A stretch of DNA of 13,706 bases from assembly GCA_030589965.1 (NCBI GenBank), contig JAUUZM010000039.1:1-13706 (forward strand). The letters run 5' to 3'. Made by a program: the position numbers and the translations under genes. Position 1 is the first letter of the stretch. The number at the start of each line of letters is the position of its first letter. The notes under the pieces are model-generated. The model saw only the letters and a program-made list of their open reading frames with translations, was not told where the DNA came from and did not search any database. This document shows, piece by piece, positions 1 through 8,100 of this stretch. This stretch comes from Bacteroides sp. (lineage in GTDB: Bacteria; Bacteroidota; Bacteroidia; Bacteroidales; SM23-62).

Positions 1-1637
1 ATACTGAAACGACAAGGGATCTTCCACCCAAACAGCTGAATGATTCCACCTGGTTTAGAAGGGTGGTATTCTCAGGTGCCTGTGTGGATACTCTAGCAAT
101 ATCTGTTGTGAATGCTCATGCCAATATAGGATTAAATGAAATCTGGACAGACAGCCTTCCAAAACCGGAGGCTTGTGTTAACTTGTCAAAGTTAATCAGG
201 GGCAGGAACGAGAATAATGGATTGACCGGAGGAACAGGCAGTCCGGCAGATTTTGGGTATTTATGGGAAAGATATAATTCACAATCAGGATTATGGGAGA
301 CCGCAGCTGTAGAAGATCTCTCAAATAATCAGAATGATTATCTCACTGAGGTACTTAATACACCTGGGTCAGAATTTACTTACCGAAGATTTGTTGAATC
401 AGGTGAATGTGATAATACCTCAGATTCCCTGACTTTTGTTGTGCAACCCAGACCCATAGGAGGTATAACAGCTACGGCTCCTGCTTCGGCCTGCATTGGG
501 GGTGGAGGAATGTATGATATTAATGTACCGGTGGTCTTTACAGGAGGTATTGGGCCTTATACTCTTCATTATGATGATGGGCAGGGAGAAAAAGGAATCT
601 ATTTCGATCTGGAAACAAGTGGCGTTTTCATTGTTTCTAGAGGTACGGTAGATGCAACCCAGTACTTCATTAGTCTGGATACCATCTATGATGGGAACGG
701 CTGCTGGGTAACAGATTTGAGCGGAGAAAGAGAGGCATGGGTGCACAGGGATTCAATGCCTTCCATTTTACAGGATACTTTTAAGGTTTGTGGGGATGAA
801 GCAGCCATTTCTGTAATTCCTGGATTAGGAACCACCATAAATAAATGGGGACCTGTTAGTCCTGATTATGATTTCTCCTCAGTAAATAGTCCGTCTACAA
901 CTTTTACTCTTGACACCTCTGGATATGCTGTAGATTTTGTTTTCAATACTCTTACCTGGACCCAGAAAAACGGGGTATGTCCCGAGTATAATGTTTCAGT
1001 AGTTGTGGAGCAATACAGGAAGCCTCTTACCAATATGATAGATCCGAAGGATAAAGATTCTACGGTTTATTTCAGGCAGTACATGCCTATGTGGGCAATG
1101 GCTGTTCCATATGGGACAGGGACCTGGACCTGGACCTCTGATGTAGGATGGGGTGAACCGGGAGGCACGGTCCCAACCGATGATATTAATAATCCAAATG
1201 CCATTGTTGATCTTGGTGGTACGGATAACCTAAGGGATCCGGTTATCAGGGAGCTCCACTGGACCGTTGGCAATAAAGAATGCCCCGATACAACTATCGA
1301 TGTGACCATCAAAAGATATGATCTGGTTACTTATTCCGCATTCTCCCCCAATGGTGATGCATTTAATGAATTCCTGATACTCGACGGACTGGAATATGCA
1401 GAGAAGTTTACTGTCCAGATTTTTTCCCGACATGGAAGACTTGTCAAATCAGTAACCGAAAATAATCTTCTTGAAAATGAGACTGGTGAAAAGAATGTGG
1501 TCTGGGATGGAAGAATGGAAAATGGTAATGAGGCTGAAGATGGAACCTATTTCTATATAGTTGAAGTGGAGCATGCCGGACAGAAATATCAATATAAAAA
1601 CTATCTTGAACTGGTGAGGGCCGATCCGAATCAATGA
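1..1637 (+). CDS. T9SS type B cargo: large surface protein with gliding-motility C-terminal (CHU_C) domain, 5' end missing
   Basis: The reading frame is open from base 3 through the left edge, so this is the C-terminal part of a larger protein. The GTG at 63 lies inside a conserved stretch and is not a credible start. The visible part has Ig-like beta-sandwich segments. Two carry related endings, WFRRVVFSGACVDT (about 51-92) and YRRFVESGECDNTS (about 381-425), as in tandem-repeat adhesins. Further segments contain DGNGCW and GTGTWTWTSD. The last roughly 100 residues (about 1318-1625) match the gliding motility-associated C-terminal domain: an AFSPNGD opening (SPNGD at 1344-1358), then FTVQIFSRHGRLV, VWDGRMENG and EDGTYFYIVEV. 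Family knowledge: this domain is a type B signal that directs export across the outer membrane by the T9SS and cell-surface retention. The role as adhesin or other surface polymer is inference. The stop overlaps the next start (ATGA), suggesting translational coupling to its barrel partner. The opening motif reads SPNGDAFNE rather than the usual SPNGDGxND. Confidence 0.88.
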   Translation, partial: TETTRDLPPKQLNDSTWFRRVVFSGACVDTLAISVVNAHANIGLNEIWTDSLPKPEACVNLSKLIRGRNENNGLTGGTGSPADFGYLWERYNSQSGLWETAAVEDLSNNQNDYLTEVLNTPGSEFTYRRFVESGECDNTSDSLTFVVQPRPIGGITATAPASACIGGGGMYDINVPVVFTGGIGPYTLHYDDGQGEKGIYFDLETSGVFIVSRGTVDATQYFISLDTIYDGNGCWVTDLSGEREAWVHRDSMPSILQDTFKVCGDEAAISVIPGLGTTINKWGPVSPDYDFSSVNSPSTTFTLDTSGYAVDFVFNTLTWTQKNGVCPEYNVSVVVEQYRKPLTNMIDPKDKDSTVYFRQYMPMWAMAVPYGTGTWTWTSDVGWGEPGGTVPTDDINNPNAIVDLGGTDNLRDPVIRELHWTVGNKECPDTTIDVTIKRYDLVTYSAFSPNGDAFNEFLILDGLEYAEKFTVQIFSRHGRLVKSVTENNLLENETGEKNVVWDGRMENGNEAEDGTYFYIVEVEHAGQKYQYKNYLELVRADPNQ

Positions 1638-2575
1638 GGAAATTAATCACCATAGGATTTGCATTTGTATTGTTCTGGGGAACTGTCACCTCACAGAACA
1701 CCAAGAATTATACCCCGGTCAATATGTATATGCTGAATCCCCTGCTTGTTAATCCAGCATATTCCGGCACAAAGGAGTCCATGTCGGCCAATATGATGCT
1801 GGGAGCAAACTGGCTGGATATGCCTGGTGCAAGTCTGGGAAAAACTACTGCTGCAGGTTGGATGCAGACCGCAAGTTTTGATTATCCTTTAAGTCCCAAA
1901 AATGCCGTCGGGTTTGTAATCAGGAACAATACATTCGGCGTCAATAATAATTTTGTTTTTTACGGACATTATTCATACCAGATCAAAACCGGAGTTGGAA
2001 ACCTGAGTTTTGGGCTGCGGGCAGGATTAACTTCCTATAACCGGGACCTGAATAAAGCTACCTTCAGAGACCAACCGGATCCGGTAAAACAATTCGATTA
2101 CAGCCGGATGTACCCGAATTTTGGAGTTGGAATATACTGGTACAGCCATAATTATAACCTGGGATTGTCAATACCGGATTTCTTTTTCCCACCTTTGGGT
2201 TCTGAGAGTTTTGATGCCAATCCCAAAAACTATAATTATACCCTGCTGGGGGGGTATCTTTTCAGGATTTCAGATAATTTCAAAATCAAGCCCTCTACCA
2301 TGCTGATTTATAGTATCGGTGCCCCCTTATCATACAATCTGAACCTTAATTTTATCACGGCACAGGATAGAGTTTGGGCTGGACTAGGGTATAAACAACA
2401 GGGATTTATAGTTTTATTAGAATTCCAGGTCGTTAGTTACCTGAGGATTGGATATGCATGGGAGTATCCTTTAGGTTTGGTGAAGGATTATGCACCATTG
2501 GGATCACATGAAATAATGATCCGGTTTGATAATACTTATAATGTACGAAAGGTTCATGATGTATATTTCTGGTAG
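1634..2575 (+). CDS. PorP/SprF family type IX secretion outer membrane protein
   Basis: The product is 313 residues, typical for PorP/SprF proteins. It opens with a signal peptide (MRKLITIGFAFVLFWGTVTS, probable cleavage before Gln21). Then comes the family hallmark near the mature N-terminus, YMLNPLLVNPAYSGTKES (about residues 32-49). The rest alternates aromatic and Gly-rich strands (YGHYSYQIKTG, LSFGLRAGLTSYNR, LLGGYLFRISDNFKIKPS, FQVVSYLRIGYAWEYPLG) and ends in an aromatic residue (VYFW), as expected for an outer membrane beta-barrel. In Flavobacterium johnsoniae, SprF is needed for secretion of the SprB adhesin, and type B cargo genes are commonly followed by a dedicated paralogue. The 4-base overlap with the upstream cargo gene fits that partnership. 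A run of seven G lies at 2248-2254. Family assignment is firm; specificity for the upstream cargo is inferred from position. Confidence 0.92.
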   Translation: MRKLITIGFAFVLFWGTVTSQNTKNYTPVNMYMLNPLLVNPAYSGTKESMSANMMLGANWLDMPGASLGKTTAAGWMQTASFDYPLSPKNAVGFVIRNNTFGVNNNFVFYGHYSYQIKTGVGNLSFGLRAGLTSYNRDLNKATFRDQPDPVKQFDYSRMYPNFGVGIYWYSHNYNLGLSIPDFFFPPLGSESFDANPKNYNYTLLGGYLFRISDNFKIKPSTMLIYSIGAPLSYNLNLNFITAQDRVWAGLGYKQQGFIVLLEFQVVSYLRIGYAWEYPLGLVKDYAPLGSHEIMIRFDNTYNVRKVHDVYFW

Positions 2576-2577
2576 GA

Positions 2578-4038
2578 ATGCAAGGATGGAAACTGACATA
2601 TAAACTAATTGTTCTCATGCTGATGCTTGGTGGTTTATCAGTCGACTGCCAGGAAGTTCCTTACAAGGTGGAAAGAGCTCCTTTTTCATCCAGGGCATAC
2701 AAAGAATCAGCCCCGGTGATTTATGATGGGAAGATCGTATTTCGGGCAGATATGCGTGTAGAGGGAGCAAAATCAACCAAGGATATTACCGGAAATAATG
2801 CGATGAATATCGTAAGTGTTAATGAACTTGGAGATGGAAAGTGGTCGGATCCTGAATTATTTGCCAATGAATTATATGGCAGAAAAGATCATCATGGTCC
2901 GGCTGTGTTTAACAAGGAAGGTGACGAGATCTGGTATACCAGGATCAATGAAACGACTGGAAAAGATAAAGCCAAGTTAGGGATTTACACGGGAAGCTGG
3001 GATGGGACGCAGTGGACCGACCTGCAACTTTTTGAACATTGCGATCCATCGTATAATTACATACATCCCTACCTGAGTGAGGATGGAAAGATGCTGTTTT
3101 TTTCATCAGACAGACGTGGGGGCGAGGGGCAATTCGATCTATATGTATGCCATCTAAGGGGTAATGCCTGGTCAGAACCGGAAAACCTTGGCTCCGCTGT
3201 AAATTCTGATAGACACGAGATTTACCCTATTTACTATCCAAACGGGAGGCTTTACTTTTCTTCAAGGGGACATAAACCCAACCTGGGGGATTTTGATTTA
3301 TACTATTCGGTTCGGGTTGACGATGAATGGCAGTCCCCTGTACACCTGAACCCCCCAATTAATTCAAAACGCCTGGATGCATGGTTCTATGTCACTGATA
3401 CAACCTTCACCAAAGGATATATTCATTCGGATCGTCAGTCCCGCAGAATCCCCAAAATCTACGAGTTCAGCCTTGATATCCCCGAGGCCTTGTATGAAGA
3501 ATGCAAGATCGTTGAGAAGAACAGTTATTGTTTTACATTCTATGAGGCTGGAGCTGCCCCTCTCGATACCACTCAGTATCGATATGAATGGGTGGTTGAG
3601 GGCAATGAATTCATGCAGGATGAAGTAGATTATTGTTTTCAGGGGGAGGGGCAGTACCAGATTGCCCTGAATGTCATTGATATGCTTTCGGGAGAGGTCC
3701 TGTTTAACCAGGCTACTTATGATCTGGAGATTGAGAATATGGAACAGGTATATATCAGCTCTCCGGATACTATTTTTGTTAATGAGCCCGTTCAATTCAG
3801 AGGCACTGAGACGTATATTAAGGATTTTACAATAGACCGATACATCTGGGATATGGGGGATAAAAGCTGGGTTTCTGATACAAGTGTTGTGCACCGCTAT
3901 TATACTCCCGGCACTTATACGATAAAACTGGGAGTTGTGAAGGATGCAGATCAACCTGAGCAGGTTCAGAAGACCTGCGGGTTTAAGCGGGTGGTTGTTT
4001 TACCTAAACGTAATGGGCAGGTAGCACAGCAACAATAA
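2578..4038 (+). CDS. Secreted PD40 beta-propeller plus PKD-domain protein of the T9SS module
   Basis: The product is 486 residues and starts 2 bases after the barrel gene stops. Residues 1-24 form a hydrophobic export signal. A Cys at 24 precedes QEVPYK, but the Asp before it (SVDC) makes a poor lipobox, so lipidation is uncertain. Residues about 45-300 look like a WD40-like PD40 propeller. The clearest blades are LSEDGKMLFFSSDRRGGEG then FDLYV (166-190) and PNGRLYFSSRGHKPNLGDFD (221-240). Two PKD-like Ig domains follow, about 318-386 and 391-475. The second is clearer, with IWDMGD and HRYYTPGTYTIKLGV. The tail is short and Gln-rich. PD40 domains also occur in the T9SS component PorE, but PorE-type proteins end in a peptidoglycan-binding OmpA domain, which is absent here. 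I infer a periplasmic or surface accessory that works with the cargo and barrel; no catalytic site is seen. Confidence 0.82.
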   Translation: MQGWKLTYKLIVLMLMLGGLSVDCQEVPYKVERAPFSSRAYKESAPVIYDGKIVFRADMRVEGAKSTKDITGNNAMNIVSVNELGDGKWSDPELFANELYGRKDHHGPAVFNKEGDEIWYTRINETTGKDKAKLGIYTGSWDGTQWTDLQLFEHCDPSYNYIHPYLSEDGKMLFFSSDRRGGEGQFDLYVCHLRGNAWSEPENLGSAVNSDRHEIYPIYYPNGRLYFSSRGHKPNLGDFDLYYSVRVDDEWQSPVHLNPPINSKRLDAWFYVTDTTFTKGYIHSDRQSRRIPKIYEFSLDIPEALYEECKIVEKNSYCFTFYEAGAAPLDTTQYRYEWVVEGNEFMQDEVDYCFQGEGQYQIALNVIDMLSGEVLFNQATYDLEIENMEQVYISSPDTIFVNEPVQFRGTETYIKDFTIDRYIWDMGDKSWVSDTSVVHRYYTPGTYTIKLGVVKDADQPEQVQKTCGFKRVVVLPKRNGQVAQQQ

Positions 4039-4045
4039 GGTATGA

Positions 4046-4068
4046 GCCATACTTATCAACAGTATGGC
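4046..4068 (+). terminator. Stem-loop after the secretion module, possible terminator
   Basis: A perfect 7-base inverted repeat, GCCATAC (4046-4052) and GTATGGC (4062-4068), encloses a 9-base loop and begins 8 bases after the stop of the PD40/PKD gene. Its position suits transcription termination of the first operon. There is no clean T-run after it (AATTTCGAATTGTCTT follows), so it is at best a weak intrinsic terminator and may instead be an mRNA 3'-end stabiliser. Confidence 0.4.
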
Positions 4069-4081
4069 AATTTCGAATTGT

Positions 4082-4093
4082 CTTATTAATAAG
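4082..4093. promoter_or_regulatory. Perfect 12-base palindrome, operator-like
   Basis: CTTATTAATAAG is identical to its reverse complement. It lies 16 bases upstream of the candidate -7 box at 4110-4117, about where the -33 element of a Bacteroidota promoter would sit. A dimeric regulator could bind here. AT-rich palindromes of this length can also arise by chance, and no regulator gene is visible in the window. Confidence 0.35.
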
Positions 4094-4100
4094 TATATTA

Positions 4101-4122
4101 CCGGGCAAATATTTTTGCACGG
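4101..4122 (+). promoter_or_regulatory. Candidate promoter (-7 box TATTTTTG) embedded in a 9-base-arm dyad
   Basis: TATTTTTG at 4110-4117 matches the Bacteroidota -7 consensus TAnnTTTG exactly and would start transcription near 4122-4126, leaving a leader of about 70 bases before the next gene. No TTG stands at the usual 17-23 base spacing; the nearest, at 4078-4080, is 29 bases upstream, so the -33 element is poor. The box sits inside an imperfect inverted repeat, CCGGGCAAA (4101-4109) and TTTGCACGG (4114-4122), with 8 of 9 positions complementary around a TATT centre. This suggests a regulated promoter for the two downstream genes. Confidence 0.4.
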
Positions 4123-4136
4123 TATTTGCATAACTT

Positions 4137-4164
4137 GAGTACAGAGATACCCAATATGGTACTC
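4137..4164 (+). repeat. Inverted repeat in the probable 5' leader
   Basis: GAGTAC (4137-4142) and GTACTC (4159-4164) are perfect 6-base arms separated by 16 bases. They lie between the candidate promoter and the start codon at 4195. The repeat could form a leader hairpin or be a binding site. The short arms and long loop make it weak on its own. Confidence 0.3.
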
Positions 4165-4194
4165 TGGTGAATTTTAATTATTTTCAGAATCCAT

Positions 4195-5166
4195 ATGATC
4201 AGGAGTTTAATAATAGCAATGATACTGATTACCTGCAGATTGAGCATAATGGCTCAGCCTGTTCCAGCCTATGATGAGAACATTCCTTACCTGATGACAT
4301 TTGGAAATGAAGCGGAACTACATTGGGGGGATGATGATTTCAGCCAAACATTTTTTTTCTTGGTTCCGAAGGAATATACTGATCCTTTTTATATAAAGGT
4401 ATGGGACCCTGATTGTGGAGGCGAACATGATGAGGTAAACGGTGTATTTGATACACGGACTACCTACGAAATATTTGGGGGAGAGGATTGTCATGAACCG
4501 GATGATGCAAAGGGTATTGATCCTGTAGGAGATTATAAGAGTGGTAACCTGATGGATTTCAAAGCCTTCGCAGTGGATCCTGAGTACGATAACAACTGGT
4601 ATACATTCGGACCATATAATCCTACTGAAGGTGAATGGCATGAATACTGGCAGGGTTATATTTTCAAGATCATTGTTGAGGGAGTTGAAGGGAATGATGG
4701 GAATATGTACCGATTTTACCTAACTACAGATGCAGAAATAAACCGGGATATCGAAGGAGGAAACGCATTTGCCTACGAGTACTCCTTCCGAATGCATAAT
4801 AATCCTAATGAAATATCTCATATTTATCCTTTTGTGGATGACAAGACTGTATCTGTTAAGCAGATGAACTGGGATTGGGATAATGATGGTATAATCCGTG
4901 TAGTGTCTGTGGCAAGGCAGAGTCAAATAACTAAAGTTTCAGGCGATAATGAATGGGTGGAAGATGAATTTCAAATCCTGGAAGGGGAGAAAAACACATC
5001 GCTTGACCTTCAGCTTCATAAAAGAAAACATAATCCCCTGGTGAGGAATAACAATGTAGTAATCAATGTAAGGAATCAGTATGACGAATTTTTACAATTC
5101 TTCGTTCTGCCGATTGGAGGGGTACCCAAGTATAAATATAGCATTGGTGTAAAGCAAAATAAATAG
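4195..5166 (+). CDS. Unrecognised acidic secreted protein
   Basis: I do not recognise this 323-residue protein. An N-terminal signal peptide is clear (residues 1-20, MIRSLIIAMILITCRLSIMA, with cleavage expected before Gln21), so it is exported to the periplasm or beyond. The mature protein is rich in Asp, Glu, Tyr and Trp and seems mostly beta. Two patches stand out. VWDPDCGGEHDE (69-80) is followed by a second Cys at 99 that could form a disulfide with Cys74. NWDWDNDGI (225-233) contains a DxDxDG spacing like calcium-binding loops. There is no T9SS C-terminal signal, no lipobox and no obvious catalytic motif. It is the first gene after the dyad-rich region and is 20 bases upstream of the sensor phosphatase, so the two are probably co-transcribed. 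A ligand or partner for the sensor, or a further accessory of the secretion module, are both plausible guesses. T8 (4351-4358) and G6 (4325-4330) runs occur early in the gene. Confidence 0.75.
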   Translation: MIRSLIIAMILITCRLSIMAQPVPAYDENIPYLMTFGNEAELHWGDDDFSQTFFFLVPKEYTDPFYIKVWDPDCGGEHDEVNGVFDTRTTYEIFGGEDCHEPDDAKGIDPVGDYKSGNLMDFKAFAVDPEYDNNWYTFGPYNPTEGEWHEYWQGYIFKIIVEGVEGNDGNMYRFYLTTDAEINRDIEGGNAFAYEYSFRMHNNPNEISHIYPFVDDKTVSVKQMNWDWDNDGIIRVVSVARQSQITKVSGDNEWVEDEFQILEGEKNTSLDLQLHKRKHNPLVRNNNVVINVRNQYDEFLQFFVLPIGGVPKYKYSIGVKQNK

Positions 5167-5179
5167 TGGTATAACCACT
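5165..5179 (+). repeat. Short intercistronic hairpin overlapping a stop codon
   Basis: AGTGGT (5165-5170) and ACCACT (5174-5179) are perfect 6-base arms with a 3-base ATA loop. The left arm takes in the last two bases of the upstream TAG stop, and the hairpin ends 7 bases before the next ATG. It has no T-run, so a terminator is unlikely. It could influence translation of the sensor gene or mRNA processing between the two cistrons. Confidence 0.35.
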
Positions 5180-5186
5180 GAACCAA

Positions 5187-8100
5187 ATGAAGCAAATCAG
5201 AGCTTTCCTCCTAATATCCATTTTTCTTGCCCTGATACCTGTATCTTCTATTCAGGGGCAAATATATAAATTCCAGCAATACGGGATTGAAGACGGTCTT
5301 TGCCATCCATTCGTGTATACAGTTATTCAGGATGCGAATGGCTATCTGTGGATGGGAACTGGAGAGGGCTTGTGTAAATACGATGGTTTTGAATTTTTTG
5401 GTGATTTTGGGGCCGACTCCCTTCCTCAAGCATTTGTAAAGAAAAGCTTTAAGGATTCAAAGGGTAATCTTTGGTTTGGACATAATGACGGCAGTATTTC
5501 CTTTTATAATGGCAAGGAATTTCAGGTTATTGATCCGGGAGCAAAGATAACAAGCACCATTAATGGAATAGCAGAAGATTCGGATGGAAGAATAGTGTTT
5601 GCTACTCAGAACCAGGGACTGATAATTATTAACAGCAACCTGGAGCCAATCGTTATAAAGGAACCATTTAACCGAAAACTTTTATCCTCAATAGCGTTCA
5701 ACGGTGATGGATTACTTCTGGTTGGTGCATTTGATGGCTTGCATGCATATAATTACGATTTTACCAAAGCAGATACTATATCATATATAGAAAAAATCAA
5801 TAAACTTCCGTATGCACAGATCACAAGCATAGTTTATGATGAAACCGGTGATCTCTGGTGGATAGGAGCCCGGGATGAGGGATTGTATTCCTTGAAACTG
5901 AATGCCGGTAGTCCGGGGACTTCAGATGTGGTCAAATTGGGATCGGAAGAAATATTAAAACGTACCAGCATAGTATCAATCCTTATCGATAGAGATGGAT
6001 CCCTGTGGTTAAGCACGCAGGGTGAGGGAGCCTACAAGATATCCGTTAACCGGATAAACATGGAGATTGAGGAACTGGTAAATTTCGGAGAGGACAATGG
6101 ACTTGGGATTCGGTATATCCGGGAGGTTTTTCAGGACCTTGAAGGTAATATCTGGATGTCAACCTATGGGAAGGGACTAGCTGGTTTGTTTAATGAAGCC
6201 CTGACATTCCATGGGTATTCCGACCGTATGGGGAATACCCTGTATTCCGTAATGACAGATGAGGAGGGATACTGGATGGCCGGTACCGGAAAATTGGTAA
6301 GGATTAAAACTGGGATTGCCGGATCCAAACGAGAATTTACATCTGCCAATGGTCTACCAGATGACAGGATAACCGCCCTCCATAAAAGCGGGAGTACATT
6401 GTGGATTGGTACGGGTAATAGCGGACTCTTCAGGATGAATATTCAAAACGGCAGCATCTCCCGTTTTTATCTTGCCCAGAATTCTCTGGAAAATACTATT
6501 AATGCCCTTGATAGCCGGGAGGGAATCTTATGGGTGGCTACCAATAACGGAGTTTTGTCTATTACAGAAACATCAGGCACTATTAAGCGGTTCAGTACCT
6601 CAAATGGACTCCCCCACAACAGGATACAGGATGTATTTATTGATTCAGATGATAATGTATGGTTGGCCACGAGGAGCAATGGACTCTTTTCAGTAAATTC
6701 AGACAGATCCATCGAGATTACCGGTCTCAGCGGACTCAGCCTGGAGTTCGTATCAATAACCCAGGATGAATTCGACAATATCTGGGCTGCTACTGCGGAT
6801 AATGGGGTGTTTAAGTTCGTCTCTGATACCCTGGAATATTTTTCTCCCAATGAGGGATTGAAGTCCAGTTCATGTTATTCCATCCTGAATGACGGTGAGG
6901 GCAGTATATGGGTAGGTCACAGATTGGGCTTAAGTAAAATCGATATTGAACAGGGAATAGTGATATCCATGGGAACAGAGGCCGGATTAAACGGTGATTG
7001 TCAGCCAGATGCAACTGCCGTTACTGAAAACGGTGTGGCATTGTTTGGTACATCCGATGGACTCTTAATGTACGACACAAGGAAAGAAAGGCGGAACCTT
7101 ACGCCGCCGGTCACCAGTATTACCTCCGTTCTGATTTCAGATGTGGAGTATGATGCCTCTGTCCCATTAGTTTTACCCTACGATATATACAAACTTAGAA
7201 TTGATTTTATCGGGATCAACTATGCTGCCCCTGAAAAAGTTACTTACCAGTACAGACTTGATGGGTATGACGATTGGTCTGATCCGACTTCTGTTCCATA
7301 TGTGAATTATGGCCGGGTTGAGGATGGGAATTACACATTTATGCTCAGGGCATGCAATTCGGAAGGTGTTTGTATCGATACTCCTGTTGAATTCAGTCTC
7401 CGTGTTAAACTGCCTTTCTGGAAAACCTGGTGGTTTCTCACCATCATCCTGAGCTCCATGATTTCTTCTGTGGTTTTCATAATTAAGTACAGGGAAAGAA
7501 AAGCTAAGCAGTTTCAGGAACTTCTTCAGAAAAAGCTTGACGAGAGAACCCGTGAGGTAGTTATGCAGAAGGAGGAGATCGAGGTCAAGAATAAAGATAT
7601 TACGGATAGTATCAACTATGCACAGCGTATCCAGGCAAGTATTTTACCACCCATAAGCAAACTACATGAGACTTTCTCCGGATCCTTTGTGTTTTACCAG
7701 CCAAGGGATATTGTCAGTGGGGATTTTTATTGGTATGATAAAATGGAGGGAACGAACAAATTTGTGATAGTCTGTGCAGATTCAACCGGACATGGTGTGC
7801 CAGGGGCATTTATGTCAATGATAGGTACCACACTTCTTAAAGATATTACCGTACGGGAGGAAGTGGATTCACCCGCAAGCCTGCTGGCAACCCTGGATAT
7901 GGAAATCATGTCTGCTCTCAACCAAAACCTTGAAGCTGAGCGTTCAAACGACGGAATGGATATTATTGTATCAGAGGTTGACCTCAAAACGCATAAGCTA
8001 AGGGTCTCTTCAGCCATGCGGCCGATGATCATTTACCGGGGAGGAGAGCAAATCTATGTACGTGGCAGCCGGAGTTCTGTGGGTGGACAATATGAACACG

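Noticed and set aside
63..65. GTG as the start of the first gene
   Set aside because: The frame is open to the window edge, and the GTG falls within the WFRRVVFSGAC motif, which recurs in related form at about 381-425. The protein must begin upstream of the window.
1120..1137. Three tandem copies of GGACCT in the surface protein gene
   Set aside because: It encodes an alternating Thr-Trp strand of the protein. It is a 6-base in-frame unit with only three copies, so it is more likely codon coincidence than a functional repeat.
3364..3954. 196-codon open frame on the minus strand inside the PD40/PKD gene
   Set aside because: It lies fully antisense to a gene with clear domains, its translation has no recognisable motif, and no promoter or neighbour supports it. 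It is treated as a shadow frame.
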